Source: Bacillota bacterium
GTDB lineage: Bacteria > Bacillota > Sulfobacillia > JAJZYS01 > JAJYTV01
NCBI GenBank assembly: GCA_021810725.1
Contig: JAJZIE010000084.1
Coordinates: forward strand, 1-9,177
Direction: 5' to 3'
Length of the DNA stretch: 9,177 bases
Translations under genes and position numbers: made by a program
Notes under the pieces: model-generated
Seen by the model: only the letters and a program-made list of their open reading frames with translations
The model's database searches: none
Told to the model about the DNA's origin: nothing
In this document: piece by piece, positions 1 through 5,445 of the stretch
Layout of the letters: each line of letters starts with the position of its first letter
Position numbering within the stretch: position 1 is the first letter of the stretch

Positions 1-1
1 A

Positions 2-595
2 GGTTTCATGCTGGTACTGGTCGTACTGGCCGTCGCCGTGACGGCCCTGCTCGGCGTCGTGCGCCTGCCCCCCGAGGGACTGCCGCATGCCGTGGCTCCC
101 CTTCAGGCCATCCTGGCCGTATTCGGCTACGCAGCCTACAACATCGCGCTCGCCAGCGATGGCGTTCGCCGCTCCGCGACCGGGCAGGGTGTCCGGGGAC
201 AGCGCGGTGCCTTGCTAGGTGGACTAGCCGCCGGTCTCCTGCTAACGTTGGAGGCGGCAGTGCTGGCGCGGTCGGGCGTGACCGTGGCCGGCGCGGACCT
301 GCCCTTGCGCGAGATCGCTCTGCGGGTTCATGGCGCCCTGGCGCTAGGCGTTGAACTGGCGATCGGCCTAGCCAGCCTTTCGGCCGCGGCATCGTTTCTC
401 CAGGCCGCCACGGATCTCTTCGGCGGTGTCTGGACGACCGCGGGCCTGGCCTGGCTCGCGTCGATGCTGGGCGTGCAGGCGATCGTCGACCGGGCCTATC
501 CCGCCATGGCCCTCCTGGCTCTAATATGGCTGCTGGCACTGGTCTGGCCGTCTGCTCTGGCAGACCGAGGCGGACCGAACCGACAAGGACGGTGA
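2..595 (+). CDS. Multi-pass membrane protein, C-terminal part (possibly YkvI-like)
   Basis: The reading frame is open to the left edge of the window (Gly-Phe precede the first Met at base 8), so the gene probably begins upstream and only its last ~197 codons are seen. The protein is strongly hydrophobic, with about five or six likely membrane segments, roughly at residues 1-17, 30-50, 67-87, 105-130, 140-160 and 165-183 counted from the Met. A loop with YNIALASDGVRR followed by a basic stretch and GALLGGLAAG resembles the central part of YkvI-type transporters (amino acid/permease-like fold, usually ~340 residues). That family call rests on recalled pattern similarity only. It ends 31 bases before the TTG proposed for the TPR gene, and the TPR frame is open across this end, so the two genes could even overlap. 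An unrelated permease is the main alternative. Confidence 0.6.
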   Translation, partial: GFMLVLVVLAVAVTALLGVVRLPPEGLPHAVAPLQAILAVFGYAAYNIALASDGVRRSATGQGVRGQRGALLGGLAAGLLLTLEAAVLARSGVTVAGADLPLREIALRVHGALALGVELAIGLASLSAAASFLQAATDLFGGVWTTAGLAWLASMLGVQAIVDRAYPAMALLALIWLLALVWPSALADRGGPNRQGR

Positions 596-626
596 AGGCA
601 CCCTGCCGCGGGACGAAGCGGAAAGC

Positions 627-1136
627 TTGTACGTGGAAGCGCAAAACGAGGAGCGGCGCGGCAATGTCGAGCAGGCGCGGGCGCTCTATCTCCAGTTCAT
701 GGAGCTGCAGCCGCAGGACCCGCGAGGCCCGAACAAGCTTGGCGTGCTGCAGGCCCTCCTGGGGCACTTCGACGATGCAGAACAATTGTTCCGGCAATCA
801 CTTGACCTGGACTCGAAGTTCGCGCCTGCCCTGACGAATCTCGGCAACGTCTTCCTGGAGCGCGGCAACCCGGAGGAGGCCTTGCGCTACTACGAGGAAG
901 CGCTGACCTACGACCCGAACTACTCCTCGGCGCACCACAACATGGCCGCGGCGATGAAGAAGCTTGGCCGCATCAGGCCGATGGTGCAGCACCTGAAGGA
1001 TGCCCAGCGGGCGTTCCGGGAGTCCGAGCGCGAAAGCGTGCGCAAGGAAATGACCGGCTGCATGGGAAGGGGAGGGACGACGACGGTGTTCCTGGTCGCG
1101 GTAGGCCTGCTGCAAATCGCGGCCTTCTGGCGATGA
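627..1136 (+). CDS. TPR protein with C-terminal hydrophobic tail
   Basis: This is a 169-residue protein with three clear tetratricopeptide repeats and a weaker fourth, each ~34 residues, at about residues 1-34, 35-68, 69-102 and 103-136. The TPR signature is visible in GHFDDAEQLFRQSLDLD and GNPEEALRYYEEALTYDPN. TPRs scaffold protein-protein contacts. The last ~20 residues (TTTVFLVAVGLLQIAAFWR) form a hydrophobic segment that could anchor the protein in the membrane with the TPRs in the cytoplasm. The start is uncertain: the frame is open back to base 525 without ATG or GTG. TTG at 627 is the first common start, but its Shine-Dalgarno is weak, and a CTG at 603 sits just after GGTGAAGG. The stop overlaps the next start (ATGATGG, bases 1133-1139), indicating translational coupling. 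The partner is unknown. Confidence 0.8.
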   Translation: MYVEAQNEERRGNVEQARALYLQFMELQPQDPRGPNKLGVLQALLGHFDDAEQLFRQSLDLDSKFAPALTNLGNVFLERGNPEEALRYYEEALTYDPNYSSAHHNMAAAMKKLGRIRPMVQHLKDAQRAFRESERESVRKEMTGCMGRGGTTTVFLVAVGLLQIAAFWR

Positions 1137-1453
1137 TGGCGTTGAGCCGCCTGGCGGTGGCGGCCGTCGCGGCGTGGCTCGCCCTCTGGGTCGGCCACGC
1201 CTTGAGCTACCCGGTGCAGGTCCTGCTCGCGTTCCTCGCGGCCGCGCTTGCGGCAGGTGCCGTCCGTGAGCTCTGGAATCTGCCGCCCCACCATTCGCGG
1301 GTCTACCTTGGCGATCTCCTCACGGCTCTTGCCCTTGGCGTGATCATGCTGCTCGCCGTGCGCGCCTTCGGGCACGGACATGCGCCTTCGCCGCTCTTGC
1401 CGGCCCTCGCTTGGCCCTTCGTAGACCTTTGGCGACCGCTGCGCAGGGGGTGA
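1133..1453 (+). CDS. Small integral membrane protein, unknown function
   Basis: This 106-residue protein begins at an ATG whose last two bases lie in the stop codon of the TPR gene; a second in-frame ATG follows immediately. Two hydrophobic stretches at about residues 5-45 (probably two helices) and one at 60-80 suggest three membrane segments. They are separated by a polar loop (NLPPHHSRVYLGD), and the C-terminus is basic and proline-containing (WRPLRRG). I do not recognise the family. Its place between a tail-anchored TPR protein and a CvpA-family protein, with coupled translation, suggests a membrane complex, but that is inference. High-GC codon use matches its neighbours, which supports it as a real gene. 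Confidence 0.65.
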   Translation: MMALSRLAVAAVAAWLALWVGHALSYPVQVLLAFLAAALAAGAVRELWNLPPHHSRVYLGDLLTALALGVIMLLAVRAFGHGHAPSPLLPALAWPFVDLWRPLRRG

Positions 1454-1457
1454 CTCG

Positions 1458-2033
1458 ATGCAGCCGTTCGACATCGTGGTGCTCTGCTATGTTGCCCTGG
1501 GCGCCTTGCGTGGCTGGGGACGTGGACTGCTTGCGATGGCTGCGGGCCTTGCCGGCTTCATCCTGGCCATTGTGGTCGCGCGCGTCTTCTACGGGCAGCT
1601 CGCGACCTTCATGGACCGCCACTGGCACCTGCAGCACGCGATCCAGATGGAACTGGGCCGTGTCGCTCCGGCCGGGACCGCGCTTCTCGGCGGTGGTACG
1701 GTCCTGCACCTGACGGCCGCGGCCGTGGTGGGGGCCATCGCCTTCCTGGCGATCATGTTCGCCGCGGAAGCCGTGATCGGCGTGGTCGCTGGCACGATCG
1801 GACGCCTGCCCAATCACCTGCCCCTCATCGGACCGATGAACCGACTCGCCGGAGGCGTTTTCGGGGCGCTCGAGAACGTTGTCGTTGTGGCCGCCCTGCT
1901 GCTGCTCCTGGAGCCGCTCGCCCATTCGGGCATGCTCGGCAGCCTGTCGCCCTACATCGTCGACGCGTCGTGGGCGACGCAGCTCTGGCATCTCGGTCAG
2001 CACTTCGCGCCGATCCTGGAGAAGCTGCCATGA
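1458..2033 (+). CDS. CvpA family membrane protein
   Basis: This 191-residue protein has the CvpA layout. The N-terminal FDIVVLCYVALGALRGWGRGLL motif matches the family's D-(hydrophobic)-GxxRGxxR-type first helix, and NRLAGGVFGALEN at residues 128-140 matches the conserved NRLxGxxFGxxxG element before the last helix. Four membrane segments are likely, at about 5-20, 23-45, 82-110 and 138-152. CvpA was named for colicin V production in E. coli and has been linked to envelope integrity; its biochemical role is unclear. The ATG is preceded by AGGGGG (1445-1450) at 7-base spacing, 4 bases after the upstream stop. Its stop overlaps the ATG of the DUF951 gene. Confidence 0.85.
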   Translation: MQPFDIVVLCYVALGALRGWGRGLLAMAAGLAGFILAIVVARVFYGQLATFMDRHWHLQHAIQMELGRVAPAGTALLGGGTVLHLTAAAVVGAIAFLAIMFAAEAVIGVVAGTIGRLPNHLPLIGPMNRLAGGVFGALENVVVVAALLLLLEPLAHSGMLGSLSPYIVDASWATQLWHLGQHFAPILEKLP

Positions 2034-2245
2034 GCCCTCGACCGCCGCTCGAGTTGCGCGTCGGCGACGTTGTCCGCACGCGCAAACCTCACCCATGCGG
2101 CAACGATACCTGGGAGATCACCCGCACCGGCGCCGACATCGGCATCCGCTGCACCAAGTGCGGCCGGCACGTCTTCGTGCCGCGAATCAAGCTTGAACAG
2201 CGGATTCGGGCCTTCATCTCGCGAGGGCCCGGAGCCACGGTCTAG
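2030..2245 (+). CDS. DUF951 family small zinc-ribbon-like protein
   Basis: This 71-residue protein matches DUF951 (YyzM-like) along nearly its whole length: LRVGDVVRTRKPHPCGNDTWEI, then GADIGIRCTKCGRHVFVPRIKLEQR. Cys23, Cys41 and Cys44, with nearby His21 or His47, could bind a metal ion. The role of the family is unknown. It is a recurrent Firmicutes neighbour of rpsF, as here, and that is the best evidence for the lineage. The start is the ATG at 2030, which overlaps the cvpA stop (ATGA) and has GGAG about 8 bases upstream; a longer in-frame start at 1970 would run deep into cvpA. The gene ends 11 bases before the -35 of the rpsF promoter. Confidence 0.88.
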   Translation: MSPRPPLELRVGDVVRTRKPHPCGNDTWEITRTGADIGIRCTKCGRHVFVPRIKLEQRIRAFISRGPGATV

Positions 2246-2256
2246 AATGCGCGGCA

Positions 2257-2285
2257 TTGCCGTCTTTCTGCCTGTCTGCTATACT
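2257..2285 (+). promoter_or_regulatory. rpsF operon promoter (sigma70 type, extended -10)
   Basis: TTGCCG (2257-2262) and TATACT (2280-2285) are separated by exactly 17 bases, and TG at 2277-2278 forms an extended -10. The predicted transcription start is about G2292, one base before the first strand of the folded rpsF leader. It lies just downstream of the DUF951 stop codon. Confidence 0.75.
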
Positions 2286-2292
2286 TCTTGCG

Positions 2293-2353
2293 CTCCCCGC
2301 TCCGGAACACCGGAGCCTCGCTTTGCGCATGCGCAAGGCGTGTCCAAGGGGAG
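2293..2353 (+). promoter_or_regulatory. Structured rpsF leader, probable S6:S18 autoregulatory RNA
   Basis: The leader can fold completely. CTCCCC (2293-2298) pairs with GGGGAG (2348-2353), closing a junction that holds two perfect hairpins: GCTCCGG/CCGGAGC (2299-2305/2310-2316, AACA loop) and a 9-bp stem 2319-2327/2332-2340 (CATG loop, one G-U pair). The closing strand contains the first bases of the Shine-Dalgarno AGGAGGTGA (2352-2360). The first hairpin contains GGAACACCGG (2304-2313), which is identical to the common 16S rRNA stretch GGAACACCGG in the S6:S18 binding region. S6:S18-binding motifs in rpsF leaders are known in bacteria. Assignment to that class is inferred from position and this match, not from a covariance model. 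Confidence 0.6.
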
Positions 2354-2371
2354 GAGGTGAAAAGAGAGATT

Positions 2372-2956
2372 ATGGCCAAGGAGTACGAAATGGCGCTCGT
2401 CCTGCGCCCCGAGCTGGACGAAGAGCGCCAGGCGGCGGTGCTGACGCGCTACCGTCAGGTGATTGAACGTCACGGCGGCGCCGTAGAGGAGCCGAACGTA
2501 TGGGGCAAGCGCAGGCTGGCCTATGAGATCAACGATCAGCAGGAAGGGATCTACGTCTTCGTGCCCTTCACGGCCGAGTCCACGGCGAACGCCGAACTGG
2601 ACCGGCTTCTGCGCATCGACGAGAACGTGCTTCGGCACCTCGTCGTCATTCGGCCGCGTCCGAATCCGCCCAAGCCTACCCCGATGCCTGAGGCTGGACC
2701 GCGGACCGACGGCGTCCGCAGCGGCCCTGTTCCCGCCGGAGAGAGGCAGAGCCCCGGCCTGCCGGTTCGCCGCAGCGAGATCCAGGCTGCACAGGCCGCG
2801 CAGGCCCAGGAAGCCGAGCCTGCGACGGAGACCACCGAGCCTACGCCGGAGAGCACCGAGCCTACGTCGGAGAGCATCGAGCCTGCGACGGAGAGCACCG
2901 TGGCTGCGCCGGCTCCTGCGGAGCCCGAAGCAGCCCAGGAACCTGCCGAGGAGTAG
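2372..2956 (+). CDS. rpsF: 30S ribosomal protein S6 with long acidic C-terminal tail
   Basis: S6 binds 16S rRNA with S18 in the central domain (platform) of the 30S subunit. Residues 1-96 are a normal S6 domain: EYEMALVLRPELDEE at the start, VWGKRRLAYEI in the middle and GIYVFVPF near the third strand. Residues ~97-194 are a low-complexity Pro/Glu/Ala/Thr tail that doubles the usual ~95-residue Firmicutes length. It includes four 7-residue repeats (149-176) and ends in EPAEE. ATG 2372 is preferred because it gives the normal S6 N-terminus. The full AGGAGGTGA (2352-2360) lies somewhat far upstream (11 bases from its last base), and an in-frame GTG at 2357 falls inside it, so it is unlikely. 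The next gene, ssb, follows after 15 bases. Confidence 0.95.
   Translation: MAKEYEMALVLRPELDEERQAAVLTRYRQVIERHGGAVEEPNVWGKRRLAYEINDQQEGIYVFVPFTAESTANAELDRLLRIDENVLRHLVVIRPRPNPPKPTPMPEAGPRTDGVRSGPVPAGERQSPGLPVRRSEIQAAQAAQAQEAEPATETTEPTPESTEPTSESIEPATESTVAAPAPAEPEAAQEPAEE
2816..2899 (+). repeat. Four tandem 21-bp repeats in the rpsF tail
   Basis: Four in-frame 21-base units at 2816, 2837, 2858 and 2879 encode EPATETT, EPTPEST, EPTSESI and EPATEST. The DNA units share GAGCCT-CG-CGGAGA-C-(C/T)C and differ at only a few positions each. Exact 7-codon units are suited to growth or loss by replication slippage without a frameshift. Confidence 0.9.
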
Positions 2957-2971
2957 AAAGGAGGGCGGCCG

Positions 2972-3388
2972 ATGCTGAACCGCGTGATCCTGATCGGCCG
3001 GCTTGTGCGCGACCCGGAAATGCGCTACACCCCGAGCGGAATCGCATCCGTGCGGATGTCGATCGCGGTGCAGCGGCCGTTCGCCAATCAGCAGGGCGAG
3101 CGCGAGACCGACTTCATCGATCTGCGGGCCTGGCGCAAGCTGGCCGAGACCTGCGCGGCGCACCTCAAGAAGGGGCGTCTGATCGCGGTGGAAGGACGCC
3201 TCGAGGTCCGATCCTTCGATGGCCAAGATGGCCAGCGGCGGCGGGTCTACGAGGTCGTCGCGGACGATGTGCGGTTCCTCGACCGTCCAGGCACCTCCGG
3301 TGGTCCGGGTGGTGGCGAGGTGGAGGGCGACCCCTACAGCGCCGAGCCCGAGGACTTCGGTGAGGACGACGAACCGGTTCCGTTCTGA
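2972..3388 (+). CDS. ssb: Single-stranded DNA-binding protein
   Basis: SSB coats single-stranded DNA during replication, repair and recombination and recruits partners through its C-terminal tip. The 138-residue protein has the OB-fold at about 1-105: MLNRVILIGRLVRDPEMRYT at the N-terminus, then TDFIDLRAWRKLAE including Trp54, and KKGRLIAVEGRL. A short Gly-rich, acidic linker follows, ending in DDEPVPF, the expected acidic-Pro-Phe tip (compare DDDIPF). The total length is short for the family (often 150-180) because the linker is short. Its place between rpsF and rpsR is the standard Bacillota order. AAAGGAGG (2957-2964) precedes the ATG with 7-base spacing. Confidence 0.96.
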   Translation: MLNRVILIGRLVRDPEMRYTPSGIASVRMSIAVQRPFANQQGERETDFIDLRAWRKLAETCAAHLKKGRLIAVEGRLEVRSFDGQDGQRRRVYEVVADDVRFLDRPGTSGGPGGGEVEGDPYSAEPEDFGEDDEPVPF

Positions 3389-3406
3389 TCAAAAGGAGAT
3401 GACGCG

Positions 3407-3637
3407 ATGCGCCGAGAGCGCGGACGCCGCTCGAAGCGGCGCGTCTGCAGCTTCTGCGTCGACAAGGTTGTCGAGGTGGATTACCGCGAGGCCCAGAAGC
3501 TCAGGCGATACATTACGGAGCGTGGCAAGATCCTGCCGCGACGCATCAGCGGCAACTGCGCGCATCACCAGCGCCAGTTGACCGTGGCGATCAAGCGGGC
3601 ACGCAACCTCGCGCTCCTGCCGTTCACCATCGACTGA
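3407..3637 (+). CDS. rpsR: 30S ribosomal protein S18 (zinc-binding form)
   Basis: S18 pairs with S6 on the 30S platform. The 76-residue protein shows the family core: VDYREAQKLRRYITERGKILPRRISGNCAHHQRQL followed by IKRARNLALLPF. Cys14, Cys17 and Cys51 with His54 form a probable zinc site, so this is the C+ (zinc-containing) form rather than the Cys-free paralog made in low zinc. The ATG follows AAAAGGAGA, 18 bases after the ssb stop. The N-terminus is very basic (RRERGRRSKRR). It is the last gene of the unit before the inverted repeat at 3643. Confidence 0.96.
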   Translation: MRRERGRRSKRRVCSFCVDKVVEVDYREAQKLRRYITERGKILPRRISGNCAHHQRQLTVAIKRARNLALLPFTID

Positions 3638-3642
3638 CATCC

Positions 3643-3672
3643 GGAAGGGAGGCGCCACGGCGCCTCCCTTCC
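3643..3672 (+). terminator. 13-bp hairpin after rpsR (no U-tract)
   Basis: Bases 3643-3655 pair perfectly with 3660-3672 (GGAAGGGAGGCGC against its complement) around a CACG tetraloop, starting 5 bases after the rpsR stop. No T-run follows, so it is either a U-independent terminator or a 3'-end stabilising structure. A small 5-bp hairpin (CTACG/CGTAG, 3677-3691) follows directly. Confidence 0.65.
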
Positions 3673-3712
3673 AGCACTACGGCCTTCGTAGCGGGAGGAT
3701 GGCCAACCCGAC

Positions 3713-4066
3713 GTGACGAAGAAGGCCGCAGAGAGGATGACGTACGTGCCGCCGTTCGGCCAGAGCCAAACGCTCGCCCGGCATCTGAAGATCATGGATT
3801 GGCTCAAAGCGGAGCTCGTGGGCGGTGTGGCCGCGCTGTTCAAGGCGGTGGCGCTAAGCTCGCAGGACGCGATGACCGACGCCCTCGCGTCGATCGTGCT
3901 CACAACCTATGTCCTCGGGCGCAGGCTGGGGGTGCCATTTGCGCAGATCGAGGCGCGGGTGGCCATGCGGGCGCGCGAACTCGCTCTGTCCGGCCACGAG
4001 GTGGAACGGGCGTACGGGGACCTCAGCGCGTTGGAGCAACACTTCGAAACACATGGCAACACCTGA
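3713..4066 (+). CDS. MazG-like family protein
   Basis: This 117-residue protein resembles the MazG-like family of Clostridia. Conserved-looking elements are LKIMDWLKAELVGGVAALFKA (residues 25-45), DALASIVLTTYVLGRRLGVPF (56-76) and SGHEVERAYGDLSAL near the C-terminus. Relatives of MazG are all-alpha nucleotide pyrophosphohydrolases acting on (d)NTPs, but members of this subgroup are uncharacterised, and I do not see the full EExxE metal-binding set, so activity is doubtful. The start is uncertain: GTG 3713 has GGGAGG (3693-3698) 14 bases upstream, rather far, while ATG 3737 would give a 109-residue protein that begins closer to the conserved core. The gene overlaps the next one by 14 bases. 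Confidence 0.75.
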   Translation: MTKKAAERMTYVPPFGQSQTLARHLKIMDWLKAELVGGVAALFKAVALSSQDAMTDALASIVLTTYVLGRRLGVPFAQIEARVAMRARELALSGHEVERAYGDLSALEQHFETHGNT

Positions 4067-4961
4067 GCGGCAGGCCGCATGGCGCCGAGTCGCGGCCTGG
4101 TTTGGCTGGGGCGCGCTCGCGGGTCTCGGCTACTTTGTCCTCCTTCCGGTGCTCCTGGGCGGAGCGGCGCTGCTGCCCATAGCCGTCGTCGCGTTCGAGG
4201 ACGGGGTGCTGGAGTCGCTGATCGCGGCGGCGGTCGGACTGTTGGTCGTCCTGCTGCTGGGCGGGGCCGTGAGTGTACCGGCCGCACTACTCTTCCTCGC
4301 GGCGGCGGTCCTGGGAGCCGAGATGCGGCGAGCGGCGCCACTTTTGAGGCAGGTGGGTCCGGCCTTCCTGCTCGCCACGGCCGCAGTCGCCTGCTACTTC
4401 ATGCTCCCAACCCTCTTCGGAGGGCAGCAACTGCAGATCAGCGCGCAGCAGGCACATGCCCTCGGGCAGATGTTCGGCCTGCCAGCGCGCGAGGTGCGCA
4501 GCATCACGGCGCAGGTGGGGGCGATGTTGCCGGCCGTCGCGCCGCTCTATGGCGGTTTCATGCTGTTCGAGGGCTTCTACTTCACCCGTTGGACCCTGCT
4601 GGCGCGTCGCCGCGGCCTTCCAGAGGTCCGGCCATTCCTCAGGTGGACGGCGCCGGAATGGCTACCGCCGATCTACCTCGCACTTTTCGCGGCGCAGCTT
4701 GGCTCGGGGCTGCTCGGGCTCTCGACGGACGTGCAGCGCTGGATCGGATTTGCGGTCCTGTGGAGCGAAGTTCCGCTCCTGGTCATCGGGCTCGCCATCC
4801 TGAGCTTCTGGCTCGCGCGCCTCGGCATCCCGCCGGTGATCCGGGTCGTCGTACTCGGAATCCTGCTCCTGACGCCGGCCTTCGCGGAGCTCCTGATCTG
4901 GATCGGCATTCTCGACGTCTTCATCGACCTACGTCGGATTCGCGGTTCCACAACTAGCTAA
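4053..4961 (+). CDS. DUF2232 (YybS-like) polytopic membrane protein
   Basis: This 302-residue protein has around eight hydrophobic segments (about 19-45, two within 52-88, 103-121, 156-176, 205-222, 230-252, 262-285) and the DUF2232 C-terminal signature of a last helix followed by GILDVFIDLRRI (compare G-(L/I)-D-x-W-x-D-x-R in YybS). The family is unassigned but structurally reminiscent of small-molecule (ECF-type) membrane carriers. Its place before rplI matches Bacillus yybS. ATG 4053 lies inside the end of the MazG-like gene (14-base overlap) and gives the usual family length; longer in-frame starts would run through that gene. No strong Shine-Dalgarno is seen, so translation is probably coupled. 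Confidence 0.82.
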   Translation: MATPERQAAWRRVAAWFGWGALAGLGYFVLLPVLLGGAALLPIAVVAFEDGVLESLIAAAVGLLVVLLLGGAVSVPAALLFLAAAVLGAEMRRAAPLLRQVGPAFLLATAAVACYFMLPTLFGGQQLQISAQQAHALGQMFGLPAREVRSITAQVGAMLPAVAPLYGGFMLFEGFYFTRWTLLARRRGLPEVRPFLRWTAPEWLPPIYLALFAAQLGSGLLGLSTDVQRWIGFAVLWSEVPLLVIGLAILSFWLARLGIPPVIRVVVLGILLLTPAFAELLIWIGILDVFIDLRRIRGSTTS

Positions 4962-4964
4962 GGC

Positions 4965-4998
4965 GGGAGGTGTGGCCGCGCTCGCGCGGCCGGACAGC
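4965..4998 (+). promoter_or_regulatory. rplI ribosome-binding site with hairpin spacer
   Basis: A strong GGGAGG (4965-4970) lies 28 bases before the ATG at 4999. Between them, 4974-4980 (GGCCGCG) pairs perfectly with 4985-4991 (CGCGGCC) around a CTCG loop. Folding these 18 bases leaves an effective spacing of about 10 bases, close to a workable distance. Confidence 0.55.
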
Positions 4999-5442
4999 AT
5001 GCAGGTGATCTTGCGCGAAGACGTTAAGAATCTTGGCAAGCGCGGGGAGATCGTCAAAGTCGCAGACGGCTACGCCCGCAACTTCCTGTTCCCGCGCGGC
5101 CTTGCCGACGATCTGTCCGAGGGGCGCATGAAGCAGGCGCAGGTGGAGCAGCGCAAGGCGCAAGGGCGCCAGGACAGGCTACTCCAGGAAGCGCAGGCAC
5201 TCGGTGAGCGCATCTCCGCGATGGCGATCGAGCTGAAGCTCAAGGTGGGGGAGAACGGCAAGCCGTTCGGCTCGGTGACGGCGCAGGACATCGCGTCGGC
5301 CCTCGCGCAGCAGGGCGTCGAGGTCGACAAGCGCCGCATCGAGATCGCGGCGCCCATCCGCCAGCTTGGGGAATATGTCGTCGAGGTGCGCCCGCACGCC
5401 AAGGTGACGGCGCGCCTGCGCATCACCGTCGTCCGAGCGTAG
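4999..5442 (+). CDS. rplI: 50S ribosomal protein L9
   Basis: L9 binds 23S rRNA near the base of the L1 stalk and extends away on a long helix, helping maintain reading-frame fidelity. The 147-residue length is standard. The N-domain is MQVILREDVKNLGKRGEIVKV with the signature GYARNFLFPRGLA (residues ~23-35). A charged Gln/Arg/Lys helix spans about 40-75, and the C-domain contains GKPFGSVTAQDIA and ends in ITVVRA. ATG 4999 is chosen because L9 begins with M-(K/Q)-V-I-L. An in-frame GTG at 4972 would add nine residues (VAALARPDS) and lies only 1 base after the Shine-Dalgarno. gdpP, the Bacillus neighbour upstream, is missing. dnaB starts 3 bases after the stop. Confidence 0.96.
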   Translation: MQVILREDVKNLGKRGEIVKVADGYARNFLFPRGLADDLSEGRMKQAQVEQRKAQGRQDRLLQEAQALGERISAMAIELKLKVGENGKPFGSVTAQDIASALAQQGVEVDKRRIEIAAPIRQLGEYVVEVRPHAKVTARLRITVVRA

Positions 5443-5445
5443 GCC

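Noticed and set aside
1970..2029. Upstream in-frame ATG for the DUF951 gene
   Set aside because: It would extend 60 bases into cvpA with sequence unlike DUF951. ATG 2030 has the coupled ATGA overlap and a Shine-Dalgarno.
2357..2371. GTG start for rpsF inside the Shine-Dalgarno
   Set aside because: It would use the ribosome-binding sequence itself as the start and add five residues (VKREI) before the normal S6 N-terminus.
2279..3226. Minus-strand open frame of 315 codons across rpsF and ssb
   Set aside because: Its Arg/Leu repeats (ALRRRLGALRRRLG type) are simply the reverse of the rpsF 21-bp repeats. Real genes occupy the other strand.
3699..3716. Five-codon open frame (MANPT) ending on the GTG of the MazG-like gene
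   Set aside because: Its ATG directly abuts the GGGAGG with no spacing, and nothing in the peptide suggests a leader function. It is probably chance, although its stop overlaps GTG 3713.
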